A stretch of 64,000 bases of DNA from Paraburkholderia bryophila (GCF_003269035.1 NZ_QLTK01000031.1:1-64000); one strand, 5' to 3'; counted from the stretch's first letter, positions 35,402 through 44,831 are shown. Translations and numbers: made by a program. Notes: generated by a model not told the origin, from the letters alone.

Positions 35402-37006
35402 TCAGGTGCTCAGAAACACATCCGCCAGATTGCCTTCGAGGCCCTGCGCGGAAACCGTGTGGTTGTGTACGCGCCGGTTGGCGAGCGTGACCATGCGTGG
35501 CGCGACCAGGTTCAGAATCGGCAGATCGCGGTAAACGATCTGCTGGAACTGCTGATACAGCGCCACGCGTTTGCCTTCGTCGGTTTCCACCGAGGCGGTT
35601 TCCAGCAGGCGATCCACTTCCGCATTGCTGTAGTGCGGCGCGTTCGAGAACGGCACGCCGGGGCGAATGTTCTTCGACCAGTAGAGCCGCTGCACGCCCA
35701 CGCTCGGATCGAATAGCGTATTGACGCCGATGCTGGTGAAGTCGAACTGGCGGTCGGCGTACACGCGCTTCAGAAACGCGGGCAAATCCTGCGAACGCAC
35801 GGTCACGTCGATCCCCACGCGCGCCAGCGCGGACTTCACGTAGTCGGCCTGGCGGCGGTACAGGTCGCCGTAGGGCAGAAAGTCATGCGTCAGGCCGAAG
35901 CGAACGCCGCCGTCCTTGCGCGGATAGCCCGCCGCGTCGAGCAGCGCGTCCGCGGCGGCCGTGTCGAACGCATAGGGGCCAAGTTTTGCGTCGTGATACG
36001 GCGAACCCGGCGTGATCGGCGTGGGCGAGAGATCGGCATAGCCGTAGGCGACCGTGCGCTGCACGACTTGCGGATTGATGGCGTGAGCAATCGCCTGGCG
36101 CACGCGCAAGTCCTTCAGGATCGGATGGTCGAGATTGAAATCGATCTCGGCCAGCGGTTCGAGAAACTTGTAGCCACGCGTTTCGAGCGCGAGTTGCGGC
36201 AATTGCGTGAGACGCGGCAGATCGGTGAGCGGCACCGGGTTCTCGCCGCCCAGATCGAGCGCGCCGGTCTCGAATGCCGCCGAGCGCGCGGCCGCGTCCG
36301 GAATGACCTTGAAGACGAGCCCGTCGATATACGGTTTGCCCGCGTCCCAGTAGTCCGGATTGCGTTCGTAGACGATATTGGCGCCACGCGTCCACGATTT
36401 GAAACGGAACGGGCCGGTGCCGATCGGCGCGTTGTTGTGCGGATTCGTCAGCGGATCGCCGGATGCGTAAAGGTGCTTCGGCACGATCGGCGATTCGCCC
36501 GCCGACAGCGCTTTCAGCAGATAAGGCGCCGGCTTCGACAGTTCGATGACTGCGGTGCGGGCGTCCGGCGTGGCGATGCGCGTCACGTTGGCGAACGTGC
36601 TGCGCCCGCGCGGATGCACGGCCTTGAGCAGATCGATCGAAAACGCCACGTCCGCCGACGTGAACGGCTGACCGTCGTGCCATTTGACGTTCTGCCGCAG
36701 CGTGAAGCTGTATTTCAGGCCGTCGGGACTGACGTTCCACGCCGTGGCCAATTGCGGCTTCGGCCGCAGATCGAAGTCGTATGCGAGCAAACCTTCCAGC
36801 ACTTTCGAACTGGCCACGAGCGCGGGCCCCGTCGTCTGGAAGATCGACACGAGCACCGGCGGCTCGGGATTGATCAGCATGTTCAGCGTGCCGCCCCGTT
36901 TCGGTGCGGCGGCTTCGCCTTGAGCGCGCGCCAATACCGGCACGCCGGCTGCTGCCAGTGCCGCGCCCGAGGAAATCAGAAAACTACGTCGATTCAGTCC
37001 TGCCAT
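35402..37006 (-). CDS. Peptide/nickel-type ABC substrate-binding protein, Tat-exported
   Basis: This 534-residue SBP family 5 protein is the first gene of the minus-strand peptide ABC operon. The Tat signal is LNRRSFLISSGAAL with cleavage near ARAQG (residue 30). Shared family segments are GGTLNMLINPEPPVLVSIF, NVKWHDGQPFTSADVAFSI, NAPIGTGPFRFKSWTRGA and SAPQ-region LARVGIDVTVRSQDLPAF. It is clearly related to the binding protein at 29904-31526 (same order of motifs, similar Tat leader), so the locus carries two paralogous receptors for one translocator. Confidence 0.9.
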   Translation of the reverse strand: MAGLNRRSFLISSGAALAAAGVPVLARAQGEAAAPKRGGTLNMLINPEPPVLVSIFQTTGPALVASSKVLEGLLAYDFDLRPKPQLATAWNVSPDGLKYSFTLRQNVKWHDGQPFTSADVAFSIDLLKAVHPRGRSTFANVTRIATPDARTAVIELSKPAPYLLKALSAGESPIVPKHLYASGDPLTNPHNNAPIGTGPFRFKSWTRGANIVYERNPDYWDAGKPYIDGLVFKVIPDAAARSAAFETGALDLGGENPVPLTDLPRLTQLPQLALETRGYKFLEPLAEIDFNLDHPILKDLRVRQAIAHAINPQVVQRTVAYGYADLSPTPITPGSPYHDAKLGPYAFDTAAADALLDAAGYPRKDGGVRFGLTHDFLPYGDLYRRQADYVKSALARVGIDVTVRSQDLPAFLKRVYADRQFDFTSIGVNTLFDPSVGVQRLYWSKNIRPGVPFSNAPHYSNAEVDRLLETASVETDEGKRVALYQQFQQIVYRDLPILNLVAPRMVTLANRRVHNHTVSAQGLEGNLADVFLST

Positions 37007-37399
37007 GTGATCCTGGTCCTTTCGCCAACACGGCAGACAGCCACCGTGAAATGTCGTGTTCGTCTCGTCGGCCGTGCTACTGCCGCAGCGCTCACGATAA
37101 AGCCGCTACCGCGCCAAAAGAACCAATCGTTGCGCATATGCTAAGCAGCGGGTGAAGGAAAGGACCCCGTTGGTCGGGTTGCGCGAGCATGAATTAACTA
37201 AGGATCGCCAATCTATTCGACGACCCGGACGCTATCGCTCGAAGTTCGCCACTAGCGCGCCCTACTCGCCTGATTTGCCGATATCCATATCGATTATGGT
37301 TGTTTGTTCAATCAGTTCGGCTTGCTTAAGGTGACTTGCCACCTTGCTTCTCGCACCGGCAAATCATCCACGACTTCAATAAAACTGATTTGAACAACC
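37007..37399. other. Divergent intergenic region (peptide ABC operon / porin)
   Basis: 393 bp without a gene. It holds the promoters for the minus-strand ABC operon and the plus-strand porin. A short dyad CCATA-TCGAT-TATGG lies at about 37287-37301. The last 100 bp are AT-rich, as is usual before porin genes. No consensus promoter is claimed. Confidence 0.4.
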
Positions 37400-38629
37400 A
37401 TGAAAAAAATCCTCTTCGCCTTTGGCGTGTCGTCTCTTCTGGCCGGCACGGCCAGTGCTCAAAGCAGCGTCACGCTGTACGGCATCGTGACCGGCAACGT
37501 CACGTATTCGAACAATGCGCAAACCGCGGCGACATCGGCCTCGGGCAAACCTAAAGGCGGCGCCCAGGTCGCCCAGCTGGATGGCGGTTCGTCGGGGCTT
37601 TCGTCGAGCCGATGGGGTCTCACGGGCGCCGAAGATCTCGGCGGCGGACTGAAGGCGATCTTCAAGCTCGAAAGCGGCTTCAGCGTGAATAGCGGCGCGC
37701 TCGGACAAGGCGGCACCGAGTTCGGCCGTCAGGCATGGGTCGGATTCTCGGCCGACAAGTACGGCACGTTCACGCTGGGACGTCAGGCGGATACGTCGGT
37801 GGAATTCATCTCGCCGCTGCTGGCCGGCTGGTACTGGGGAAACCTGGCGATCCACCCCGCCGACTACGACAACCTGAACTTCACGCACCGGATCAACAAC
37901 ACGGTCAAGTACCTGTCGGATTCGTTTGGCGGGTTCCGCTTTGGCGCGTTGTATAGCCTGGGTGGCGTGGCCGGGAATGTCACGCAGAATCAGTTCTGGT
38001 CGACGGGTTTGAGTTATACCGGCGGCGGATTTGCATTCGCGGCGTCGATCATCAACGCGCGCAATCCGAATTCGTCGCTCTACGGCACGAACGCCAATGC
38101 GAGCGCGACCGGCAACAATCTCGGTTCCGCCGGCTCGGCCACCGCGGCGGAGTCCAATCCGGCTATCGCGGGTTTCGCTTCGGCGCATACGCAACAGACG
38201 GTGTCGGTCGCGACCACGTACACGGCGGGCGGCGCTATCTTCGGCGCAGCCTATTCGAACACGCAATTCCGCGGACTCGGCTCGAACGCGTCGCTGAATA
38301 CGCTCAATTACAGCGGCTCGACGACCCTCAGCACGGTTAGTGCGAGCCTGCGCTATCAGGCGACGCCGTACCTGCGCTTCGGCACGTCGTTCGATTACAC
38401 GCAAGGCGGCAGCGTAGGCAGCAAGGGCAACGCGAAGTACGAGCAATTCAATCTGGGGAGCGCGTATTCGCTCTCGAAGGCGACCGAGTTGTATCTGACG
38501 GGCGCGTTCCAGCATGCGAGCGGTACGGATTCGCTGGGGCGTCCCGCCGTCGCGGCGATCGGCTACCTGACACCTTCAGCGACGGACAAGCAGGTGGCGG
38601 TATCGGCGGGGCTTAAGCATCTGTTCTGA
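37400..38629 (+). CDS. Outer-membrane porin, Burkholderiales OmpC-like
   Basis: This 409-residue trimeric general porin has a signal peptide MKKILFAFGVSSLLAGTASA ending at residue 20. The mature start QSSVTLYGIVTGNVTYS is typical of the beta-proteobacterial porin family. Sixteen-strand hallmarks include SRWGLTGAEDLGGGLKAIFK, the GRQAWVGFSADKYGTFTLGRQ turn, and a terminal GLKHLF with C-terminal Phe needed for Bam insertion. It is monocistronic with a terminator-like hairpin just downstream (38643-38668). Likely role: diffusion of small hydrophilic solutes. Specificity unknown. Confidence 0.93.
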   Translation: MKKILFAFGVSSLLAGTASAQSSVTLYGIVTGNVTYSNNAQTAATSASGKPKGGAQVAQLDGGSSGLSSSRWGLTGAEDLGGGLKAIFKLESGFSVNSGALGQGGTEFGRQAWVGFSADKYGTFTLGRQADTSVEFISPLLAGWYWGNLAIHPADYDNLNFTHRINNTVKYLSDSFGGFRFGALYSLGGVAGNVTQNQFWSTGLSYTGGGFAFAASIINARNPNSSLYGTNANASATGNNLGSAGSATAAESNPAIAGFASAHTQQTVSVATTYTAGGAIFGAAYSNTQFRGLGSNASLNTLNYSGSTTLSTVSASLRYQATPYLRFGTSFDYTQGGSVGSKGNAKYEQFNLGSAYSLSKATELYLTGAFQHASGTDSLGRPAVAAIGYLTPSATDKQVAVSAGLKHLF

Positions 38630-38642
38630 TGCACAGATATGA

Positions 38643-38668
38643 CAGGGCCGGTTGCATCGACGGCCCTG
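38643..38668 (+). terminator. Terminator-like hairpin after the porin gene
   Basis: CAGGGCCG and CGGCCCTG form a perfect 8-bp stem with a 10-base loop, 14 bp after the porin stop, followed by the weakly T-containing GCTTACCTT. A classic U tract is missing. Confidence 0.5.
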
Positions 38669-38730
38669 GCTTACCTTGCCGCGCAACCGTGGAACATGCC
38701 GTATTCCACCGGTCCCGCGCACTCATTTCA

Positions 38731-39075
38731 TCAATGCACTTTCGGAAAGCCGTGACGCTGCGCAAGCAGGTCGAGAATGCGACGCGTGTCGGTCACGAAA
38801 CGTTTGTCGCCCAGCACCTGCGCGTCGGCGGGCGCCGGTTGGTCGTCGCCGAAAATCAACGCCGGCAAGCCCTGGTGTTCTTCGTCGAGCGCCTCGATGG
38901 CAACCGCGCGCGGACGCGCGAACGGCAAGCGCTGGATATCGAGTTGCGTCGTGCGGCTCGGATCGCTCGCCAGCAATCCTTCGATCGGCGCACCATGTGG
39001 GCAAATGAAACGCTCGCCCGGATGCTTCGGATCGGTAAAGCCCGGTTCCAGTAACAACAGCAGATCTCGACTCAT
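38731..39075 (-). CDS. DUF3088 domain protein
   Basis: This small 114-residue cytosolic protein matches DUF3088 by overall pattern: it opens MSRDLLLLLEPGFTDP, then CPHGAPIEGLLASDP, and ends with TRRILDLLAQRHGFPKVH. The CPHGAPIEG segment after a short strand looks like a thioredoxin/glutaredoxin-type fold with one active-site-like Cys. Function unknown. It stands alone between the porin (convergent) and glutathione peroxidase. Confidence 0.75.
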   Translation of the reverse strand: MSRDLLLLLEPGFTDPKHPGERFICPHGAPIEGLLASDPSRTTQLDIQRLPFARPRAVAIEALDEEHQGLPALIFGDDQPAPADAQVLGDKRFVTDTRRILDLLAQRHGFPKVH

Positions 39076-39246
39076 GGTTGTCCCGTCGTGGAAGGTAAGT
39101 GAAAGAGAGGCCGCGCTGCGTCAGAACAGACGGATGAGACGGGTCCGTGCAGCGGATCAGTATAGGCAGGCAGTACGCGGCGCAAAACCAGCAATTTGAG
39201 CTATGGATATTCGCGCGCCGGGATTGACGTGATGCGGCGACAGGCT

Positions 39247-39268
39247 GGGCGACGCGGGAGCGTCGCCC
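39247..39268 (-). terminator. Terminator-like hairpin downstream of glutathione peroxidase
   Basis: GGGCGACGC and GCGTCGCCC form a perfect 9-bp stem closed by a four-base loop, 25 bp beyond the stop of the minus-strand peroxidase gene. No T run follows, so it may act as a stabilising 3' hairpin. Confidence 0.5.
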
Positions 39269-39293
39269 ATTGACTAAGGTGTATTGCGCGGGT

Positions 39294-39839
39294 TCAGCGG
39301 GCCAGTTCGGCTTCGATCGCCGCGACGAGGCGCGGGTCGTCGGCGGTGACGTCGGGAGAGAATCGCCCCACTACGCGGCCGTCGCGACTCACCAGGAATT
39401 TTTCGAAATTCCACAGCACGTCCGGCGCCGCGTTGGGTTCGATGCCGTAGCCCTTGAGCCGTTCGCGGAACGGGCCTTCGCCAGTGGCATTGGGCTGCGT
39501 GGAAGTCAGCGTGCGGTACAACGGATGCTGGTCGGCGCCGACCACCGAGATCTTCGAGAACAGTGGGAATTTCACGTCGTAGGTACTGGTGCAGAAGGTC
39601 TGGATTTCCGCGTCGCTGCCCGGCTCCTGGCCTTTGAAGTTGTTCGCCGGAAAACCCAGCACCTCGAGACCGTCGCCGCGCTTATCTTCGTAGAGCTTTT
39701 CCAGGCCTTCGTATTGCGGGGTCAGCCCGCATTTCGAGGCCACGTTCACGACCAGCAGCACCTTGCCTTGAAACGGCTTCAGTGTTTGCGGCGTGCCTTC
39801 GATCGACGTGACGGGTACATCGTATAAGGCTTGACTCAT
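39294..39839 (-). CDS. Glutathione peroxidase family (thiol peroxidase)
   Basis: This 181-residue cytoplasmic peroxidase reduces hydroperoxides with thioredoxin or glutathione. Catalytic Cys37 is in NVASKCGLTPQY, Gln71 in FKGQEPG, and the Trp of the tetrad in VLWNFEKFLV. Cys83 in TFCTSTYDVKFPLF is placed as the resolving Cys of thioredoxin-using bacterial enzymes. The start at 39839 follows GAAGGTGATCC. It is monocistronic, with a hairpin downstream. Confidence 0.93.
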   Translation of the reverse strand: MSQALYDVPVTSIEGTPQTLKPFQGKVLLVVNVASKCGLTPQYEGLEKLYEDKRGDGLEVLGFPANNFKGQEPGSDAEIQTFCTSTYDVKFPLFSKISVVGADQHPLYRTLTSTQPNATGEGPFRERLKGYGIEPNAAPDVLWNFEKFLVSRDGRVVGRFSPDVTADDPRLVAAIEAELAR

Positions 39840-40022
39840 GGATCACCTTCGGTTGGTTGAGGGATAGCACACGATACGCCGCTTCTGGATTTTCGGCAGC
39901 GCACGGCCGCGCTTCAATAACCTTATTCCTATTGATTGGTTCGCCCGGTTTCGCCGAAACGCTATTGTCGAACGCAAGCTCGCGTCTCGCCCACTCCACC
40001 CAAACACAATGAGAGTTCAGTC

Positions 40023-40973
40023 ATGAAACCGCAACGTCCGTCACGCTTCACCGGTCAGCTTCTGCTCGGCGCGATCGCTTCGATCGCCATGGGCTTCAGT
40101 ACGCTTGCCTTAGCCGGCGTCGCGCTGGATCTGAGTCCGCAGCAGCCGGACCGGATTCGCGTGCAAACCGACCCGGCGGCCGTGAAAGCCGTGTCAGGGC
40201 AATTTCGCTTCGTCAAGGACGGCACGCTGACGATCGGCATTCATCCGACCGTCCCGCCCATCAGCACCTATGCGACCGATGCGAAAACCGTAGTCGGTTT
40301 CGATGCCGACCTCGCGCAAGTGGTCGCGGATAGTCTGGGCAGAAAACTGGAACTGGTGCCGGTGGCGTGGGCCGACTGGCCGCTCGCGCTGGAGTCCGGC
40401 AAGGTGGACGCGGTGTTGTCGAATGTCACGGTGACCGAGGAGCGCAAGCTCAAATTCGATTTTTCCAGCTACCGTCAGGACCAGGTGGGCTTTTACGTGA
40501 AGTCCGACAGCCGGATCACGTCGCTGAAGGAACCGAAAGACGTGGCGGGCCTGCGAATCGTCACGGACTCCGGCACCAATCAGGAAAAGATCCTGCTGGC
40601 GTGGGACAAGGAGAATGTTGCGCACGGCCTGAAGCCGGTTGCGGTCCAGTACTACGACGACGTTGCCGTGAGAAACCTCGCGCTTCAATCCGGCCGCGCC
40701 GACGCCGTGTTCAGCGTCAATGCGACCCAGGCTTATCAGGCCGCGCAGCAAGGCAAGACGAAACTGGTCGGCACGGTCAACGGCGGCTGGCCGCGCACTG
40801 CCGAACTCGCCATCGCGACGCGCAAAGGCAGCGGCCTGGCCGATGCGCTCACCGCCTCGCTGAACGATCTGATTGCGTCGGGTACCTACAAGCGCGTGCT
40901 GGACCGATGGAATCTCGGCTCAGAGGCGATCGTCCGGTCGGCCACCAACCCGCCGGGTTTGCCGAAGCTCTGA
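40023..40973 (+). CDS. Amino-acid-type ABC substrate-binding protein (SBP family 3)
   Basis: This 316-residue periplasmic binding protein has a Sec signal ending near LALAG (about residue 31). The domain pattern is DGTLTIGIHPTVPPISTY, then VVGFDADLAQVVADSLGRKLELVPVAW, SGKVDAVLSNVTVTEERKLKFDFS, and ADALTASLNDLIASGTYKRVLDRW, which is the amino-acid/polar class. The start at 40023 is chosen because the frame further up has no signal-like sequence. No permease or ATPase gene is adjacent, so it is an orphan receptor in this window. The next gene is convergent (22 bp). Confidence 0.87.
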   Translation: MKPQRPSRFTGQLLLGAIASIAMGFSTLALAGVALDLSPQQPDRIRVQTDPAAVKAVSGQFRFVKDGTLTIGIHPTVPPISTYATDAKTVVGFDADLAQVVADSLGRKLELVPVAWADWPLALESGKVDAVLSNVTVTEERKLKFDFSSYRQDQVGFYVKSDSRITSLKEPKDVAGLRIVTDSGTNQEKILLAWDKENVAHGLKPVAVQYYDDVAVRNLALQSGRADAVFSVNATQAYQAAQQGKTKLVGTVNGGWPRTAELAIATRKGSGLADALTASLNDLIASGTYKRVLDRWNLGSEAIVRSATNPPGLPKL

Positions 40974-40994
40974 ACACGTTCCGCGAGCAGGTGC

Positions 40995-42008
40995 TCAACG
41001 CGCGGCGCCGAGTTTTCGGGCTCGATGTCGCAGGTAGACATTGTTGAAGATCAACGCGAGTCCCGTCGTACAGGCTCCGGCAATTTGCGCGCGCGCCGGC
41101 ACGACCCCGGTCAGCGACGACAGCACGAACGTCGTGACCGGCAGCACGTCCATGAAGAGCACGCCGTTGAGCGGTGTCAGAATCCGGTTGCCCATATTCC
41201 AGAACAGAATCGCAACGAAGCCCGCAACCGGACCCATATACAGCAGGTGCGGCGCGATGGCCCACAGTTGCCCGCCCGTCGGCACGGGCACGACACGCAA
41301 TGCGAACAGCAAGGCATTGAGCCCGAGGATCGTCGTCAAACCAAGCCATAAGGTCACGGTGGTGTACTTGAGCGCCGACCAGCTTTTGAAACGCGACGCG
41401 CTGAACGTGTAGATCACCCAGCAGAGCGCGCCGATCAGAATCAGGCCGTTCGCCGAATAGTGCTGCGGTTCGTGCAGCGCCGTCACGATATCGCCCTTCG
41501 TGACCACCAGCGAGACGCCGACGAACGACATCAGAATGAAGAGCAACGTCACCACGGGCGGCATGCTTTTGCGGACCAGCGAATTCAGCAGCAAGCCCAT
41601 CATCGGCTGGGTCGCCATCATGATCGACGCGGTCAGCGCACCTTGCGGGCCGGCCAGTTGCTGACCGAGAAACACGAACGAGCCGAAGCCGCAAAATCCC
41701 ACCGAACCGAGCAGCCACGCCAGTGCAAGCGACTCGCCGTTCGGCCGCCATGCGCCCTTGCCTTCTCTCGCGACCCATAGCGCGAAAAACGCCACACCCG
41801 CGATCAGATAGCGCAGCGACGTAAAGGTGAACGGATCGACATGCGTCAACGCGTCCGTCATCACGGGAAACATCATGCCCATCAATACGGTAGCCGCGAC
41901 GCAGAGCAGTACGCCTTTGCCGTACGCGCCGTGAACCGGCAGATGGGCGGCAGTCGCGGCGCCGGCACGACCGGCGGTGATGGTCGATAATCCAGTCGGC
42001 TCATTCAT
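40995..42008 (-). CDS. EamA/DMT-family transporter
   Basis: This 337-residue inner-membrane protein has ten predicted helices in two EamA repeats (first about 28-155, second about 175-320). Segments such as GVLLCVAATVLMGMMFPVMTD, FTSLRYLIAGVAFFALWV and MMATQPMMGLLLN are characteristic. DMT carriers export amino acids or metabolites. It follows a TetR-type regulator gene on the same strand after 31 bp, which suggests co-transcription and control by that regulator. Confidence 0.87.
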   Translation of the reverse strand: MNEPTGLSTITAGRAGAATAAHLPVHGAYGKGVLLCVAATVLMGMMFPVMTDALTHVDPFTFTSLRYLIAGVAFFALWVAREGKGAWRPNGESLALAWLLGSVGFCGFGSFVFLGQQLAGPQGALTASIMMATQPMMGLLLNSLVRKSMPPVVTLLFILMSFVGVSLVVTKGDIVTALHEPQHYSANGLILIGALCWVIYTFSASRFKSWSALKYTTVTLWLGLTTILGLNALLFALRVVPVPTGGQLWAIAPHLLYMGPVAGFVAILFWNMGNRILTPLNGVLFMDVLPVTTFVLSSLTGVVPARAQIAGACTTGLALIFNNVYLRHRARKLGAAR

Positions 42009-42039
42009 GAATGATCGTTCCAGAAATGGAGAAAAAAAT

Positions 42040-42669
42040 TCAGAGCAGCGCGCGCATCGTCATTTCAACGACCGGCACGAGATCTCTCTCGTGGAAATTC
42101 GCTTTGCCCAGCACGCGAAAACCTTGAATCACGCACAACAGGAAGGTGCTGACGGCCTGTTCGTCGAGCGTGCAACTGAACTCTCCGGCTTGCTGGCCGC
42201 GCGCCACCGCAGCGGCAAGGTGCGCCGCGATCCGCCGCAGGGTGGTTTCGATATGCGGACGTAGCGCTTCATCCGCAGGCAGCAGTTCGATGACGGCGTT
42301 CGTGATGAAACAGCCGTGCCGCTGCGACAGTTTCGCGGACACCCTGGTGTAGTGAAGCAAGGCCTGACGCAACGCCTCTTGCGGCGACTCTGCCGCTTCC
42401 AGCCGCTCTTTCACGCGCGCGACCGCCCCATCCGCATATTGACCGAACGCCGCGACGAGCAACCCATGCTTGTCCCCGAACGCGCTGTAAAGACTCGCGC
42501 GGAACAGCCCCGTGGATTTGCACAACGTCTCGATCGACGTAGCGTGATAGCCCTGCTCCCAGAAGACCCGGCCGGCCGCTCGCGTGACTTCGTCGATATC
42601 GAATTCGCGCGGGCGTCCACGCTCGGCGGAAGCGGACGAAGAAGGCATGGGCGAGGTAGGTCGTGGCAT
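42040..42669 (-). CDS. TetR-family transcriptional regulator
   Basis: The protein has 209 residues. The N-terminal helix-turn-helix is at about residues 25-70 (VTRAAGRVFWEQGYHATSIETLCKSTGLFRASLYSAFGDKHGLL), the signature of TetR repressors. It is followed by an all-helical ligand-binding domain with a Cys-containing RHGCFITNAVIELLP. It is probably the local repressor of the EamA transporter downstream in the same operon. The ligand is unknown. The gene is divergent from groES. Confidence 0.9.
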   Translation of the reverse strand: MPRPTSPMPSSSASAERGRPREFDIDEVTRAAGRVFWEQGYHATSIETLCKSTGLFRASLYSAFGDKHGLLVAAFGQYADGAVARVKERLEAAESPQEALRQALLHYTRVSAKLSQRHGCFITNAVIELLPADEALRPHIETTLRRIAAHLAAAVARGQQAGEFSCTLDEQAVSTFLLCVIQGFRVLGKANFHERDLVPVVEMTMRALL

Positions 42670-42834
42670 GGTGTCTGGATATTAAGACTGATCGTTCCAC
42701 AAAGCAAGCAGGCTTTGAGAACACGCATCGCCGCTCTTTCCATTCCCCTCCATAACGTAAATACGAAACCCCGATAACGATTGGACGAATGGTTATTGGC
42801 TCGCGCGACGGCCCATTCCTATACTCGATTCCGG

Positions 42835-42861
42835 TCAGCACTCACCCACTGCGAGTGCCAG
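42835..42861 (+). promoter_or_regulatory. CIRCE element (HrcA operator) before groES
   Basis: TCAGCACTC - nine bases - GAGTGCCAG matches the CIRCE consensus TTAGCACTC-N9-GAGTGCTAA with three mismatches and the exact 9-bp spacer. It ends 26 bp before the groES ATG, the normal place for an HrcA-repressed heat-shock operon. Confidence 0.8.
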
Positions 42862-42887
42862 AAAACCTCAACCCCGGAAATCGATCC

Positions 42888-43178
42888 ATGAGCCTACGTC
42901 CATTGCATGACCGTCTGATCGTCAAGCGTCTCGATCAGGAAACCAAGACCGCGTCGGGAATCGTGATTCCCGAAAGCGCTGCGGAAAAGCCCGATCAGGG
43001 CGAAGTGATCGCCATCGGTCCGGGCAAGCGCGATAACGACGGCAAGCGCATCGAGCCTGACCTGAAGGTCGGCGAGCGCGTGCTGTTCGGCAAATACGCG
43101 GGACAGTCCGTCAAGGTGGACGGCACCGAGTTGCTGGTGCTGCGTGAAGAAGACGTGGTCGCCGTCGTCACTCAATAA
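42888..43178 (+). CDS. groES: Co-chaperonin GroES
   Basis: This 96-residue lid subunit is the heptameric cap of the GroEL chamber. MSLRPLHDRLIVKRLDQE opens the chain, the mobile loop KTASGIVIPESAAEKP is intact, and the roof and C-terminal strands (GERVLFGKYAGQSVKVDG, LLVLREEDVVAVV) are complete. It is followed 12 bp later by groEL. A CIRCE site lies just upstream, so regulation by HrcA is likely. It is probably a secondary copy, since burkholderias carry several groESL operons; the start at 42888 is the family start. Confidence 0.96.
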   Translation: MSLRPLHDRLIVKRLDQETKTASGIVIPESAAEKPDQGEVIAIGPGKRDNDGKRIEPDLKVGERVLFGKYAGQSVKVDGTELLVLREEDVVAVVTQ

Positions 43179-43190
43179 GGAGCTTCGAAC

Positions 43191-44831
43191 ATGGCAGCAA
43201 AAGAAATTATTTTTAGCGATGTGGCGCGTTCGAAACTGGTCGAAGGCGTGAACATTCTCGCCAACGCGGTCAAGGTGACGCTCGGGCCGAAGGGGCGCAA
43301 CGTTGTGCTGGAGCGTAGCTTCGGCTCGCCGGTCGTAACCAAGGACGGCGTTTCGGTCGCCAGGGAAATCGAGTTGCAGGACCGCGTGCAGAACATCGGC
43401 GCGCAACTGGTGAAGGAAGTCGCCTCGCGCACCAGCGACGCCGCCGGCGACGGCACCACCACCGCGACCGTGCTCGCCCAGGCGATCGTGCGTGAAGGAC
43501 AGAAGTACGTCGCGGCCGGCCTGAATCCGCTCGATCTGAAGCGCGGCATCGACAAGGCGGTCGTAGCCGCCATCGACGAATTGAAGAAGATCAGCAAGCC
43601 GACCACCACCAGCAAGGAAATCGCCCAGGTCGCGACGATCTCGGCGAACGGCGAGGAGTCGATCGGTCAGCGGATCGCGGAAGCGATCGACCGGGTCGGC
43701 AAGGAAGGCGTGATCACGGTGGAAGACGGCAAGTCGCTCGACGACGAACTGGACGTGGTGGAAGGCCTGCAATTCGATCGGGGCTACCTGTCGCCGTATT
43801 TCATCAATGATCAGGACAAGCAGGTCGCGGTGCTCGACAATCCGTACATCCTGCTGCACGACAAGAAGGTCTCGAACATTCGCGATCTGCTGCCGGTGCT
43901 GGAACAGGTCGCCAAAGCGGGCCGCCCGCTGCTGATCATCGCGGAAGACGTGGAAGGCGAAGCGCTCGCCACGCTGGTCGTGAACAATTTGCGCGGCATT
44001 CTCAAGACCGTGGCCGTCAAGGCGCCGGGCTTCGGCGACCGCCGCAAGGCGCTGCTGGAAGACATCGCGATTCTGACCGGCGGCCAGGTGATTGCCGAGG
44101 AAACCGGCCTGTCGCTGGAAAAAGCCACGCTCGCCGAACTGGGTCAGGCAAAACGCATTGAGGTCGGCAAGGAAAACACCACGGTGATCGACGGCGCCGG
44201 CGACGGTAAGAACATCGAGGCGCGAGTGAAGCAGATTCGCACGCAGATCGAAGAGGCCAGCTCGGACTACGACCGCGAGAAACTGCAGGAACGGGTAGCG
44301 AAACTGGCGGGCGGCGTGGCCGTGATCAAGGTGGGCGGCGCCACGGAGATCGAGGTCAAGGAGAAGAAAGACCGCGTCGACGACGCGCTGCACGCCACGC
44401 GCGCGGCCGTTGAGGAAGGCATCGTGCCGGGCGGCGGCGTCGCGTTGATCCGCGTGAAAAAAGCGATCAGCGGCCTCAAAGGCGCGAACGCGGATCAGGA
44501 CGCCGGTATCAAGATCGTGCTGCGTGCGCTGGAAGAACCGCTGCGTCAGATCGTGACGAATGCGGGCGAGGAAGCCAGCGTGGTGGTCGCAAGAGTCGCG
44601 GAAGGCAGCGGCAATTTCGGCTACAACGCACAAACCGGCGAGTACGGCGATCTGGTCGAATCCGGCGTGCTCGATCCGACCAAGGTCACTCGCACGGCGC
44701 TGCAAAACGCGGCTTCCGTCGCCTCGTTGCTGCTGACGACCGACGCGACCGTGCACGAAGCGCCCAAAGCGGCGGCGCCTGCCGCGCCGGCAGGTGGACC
44801 GGGTGCGGGTGGGCCGGGCTTCGATTTCTAA
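43191..44831 (+). CDS. groEL: Chaperonin GroEL (secondary paralogue, no GGM tail)
   Basis: This 546-residue ATP-driven folding chamber subunit has NAVKVTLGPKGRNVVLERSFG, the ATP-binding DGVSVAREIEL and GDGTTTATVLAQAI loops, and VEEGIVPGGGVALIR. The catalytic-type Asp in AGDGTTTA is present. The C-terminus is unusual: instead of Gly-Gly-Met repeats it ends PAGGPGAGGPGFDF. In the canonical protein that tail affects cavity confinement, so substrate range may differ. The gene lies 12 bp after groES behind AAGGAGCTTCGAAC. Confidence 0.96.
   Translation: MAAKEIIFSDVARSKLVEGVNILANAVKVTLGPKGRNVVLERSFGSPVVTKDGVSVAREIELQDRVQNIGAQLVKEVASRTSDAAGDGTTTATVLAQAIVREGQKYVAAGLNPLDLKRGIDKAVVAAIDELKKISKPTTTSKEIAQVATISANGEESIGQRIAEAIDRVGKEGVITVEDGKSLDDELDVVEGLQFDRGYLSPYFINDQDKQVAVLDNPYILLHDKKVSNIRDLLPVLEQVAKAGRPLLIIAEDVEGEALATLVVNNLRGILKTVAVKAPGFGDRRKALLEDIAILTGGQVIAEETGLSLEKATLAELGQAKRIEVGKENTTVIDGAGDGKNIEARVKQIRTQIEEASSDYDREKLQERVAKLAGGVAVIKVGGATEIEVKEKKDRVDDALHATRAAVEEGIVPGGGVALIRVKKAISGLKGANADQDAGIKIVLRALEEPLRQIVTNAGEEASVVVARVAEGSGNFGYNAQTGEYGDLVESGVLDPTKVTRTALQNAASVASLLLTTDATVHEAPKAAAPAAPAGGPGAGGPGFDF

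Noticed and set aside
42894..44756. A 620-codon minus-strand frame opposite groES/groEL
   Set aside because: It is antisense to unmistakable chaperonin genes, rich in Arg/His/Gln typical of high-GC mirror frames, and has no start signal.
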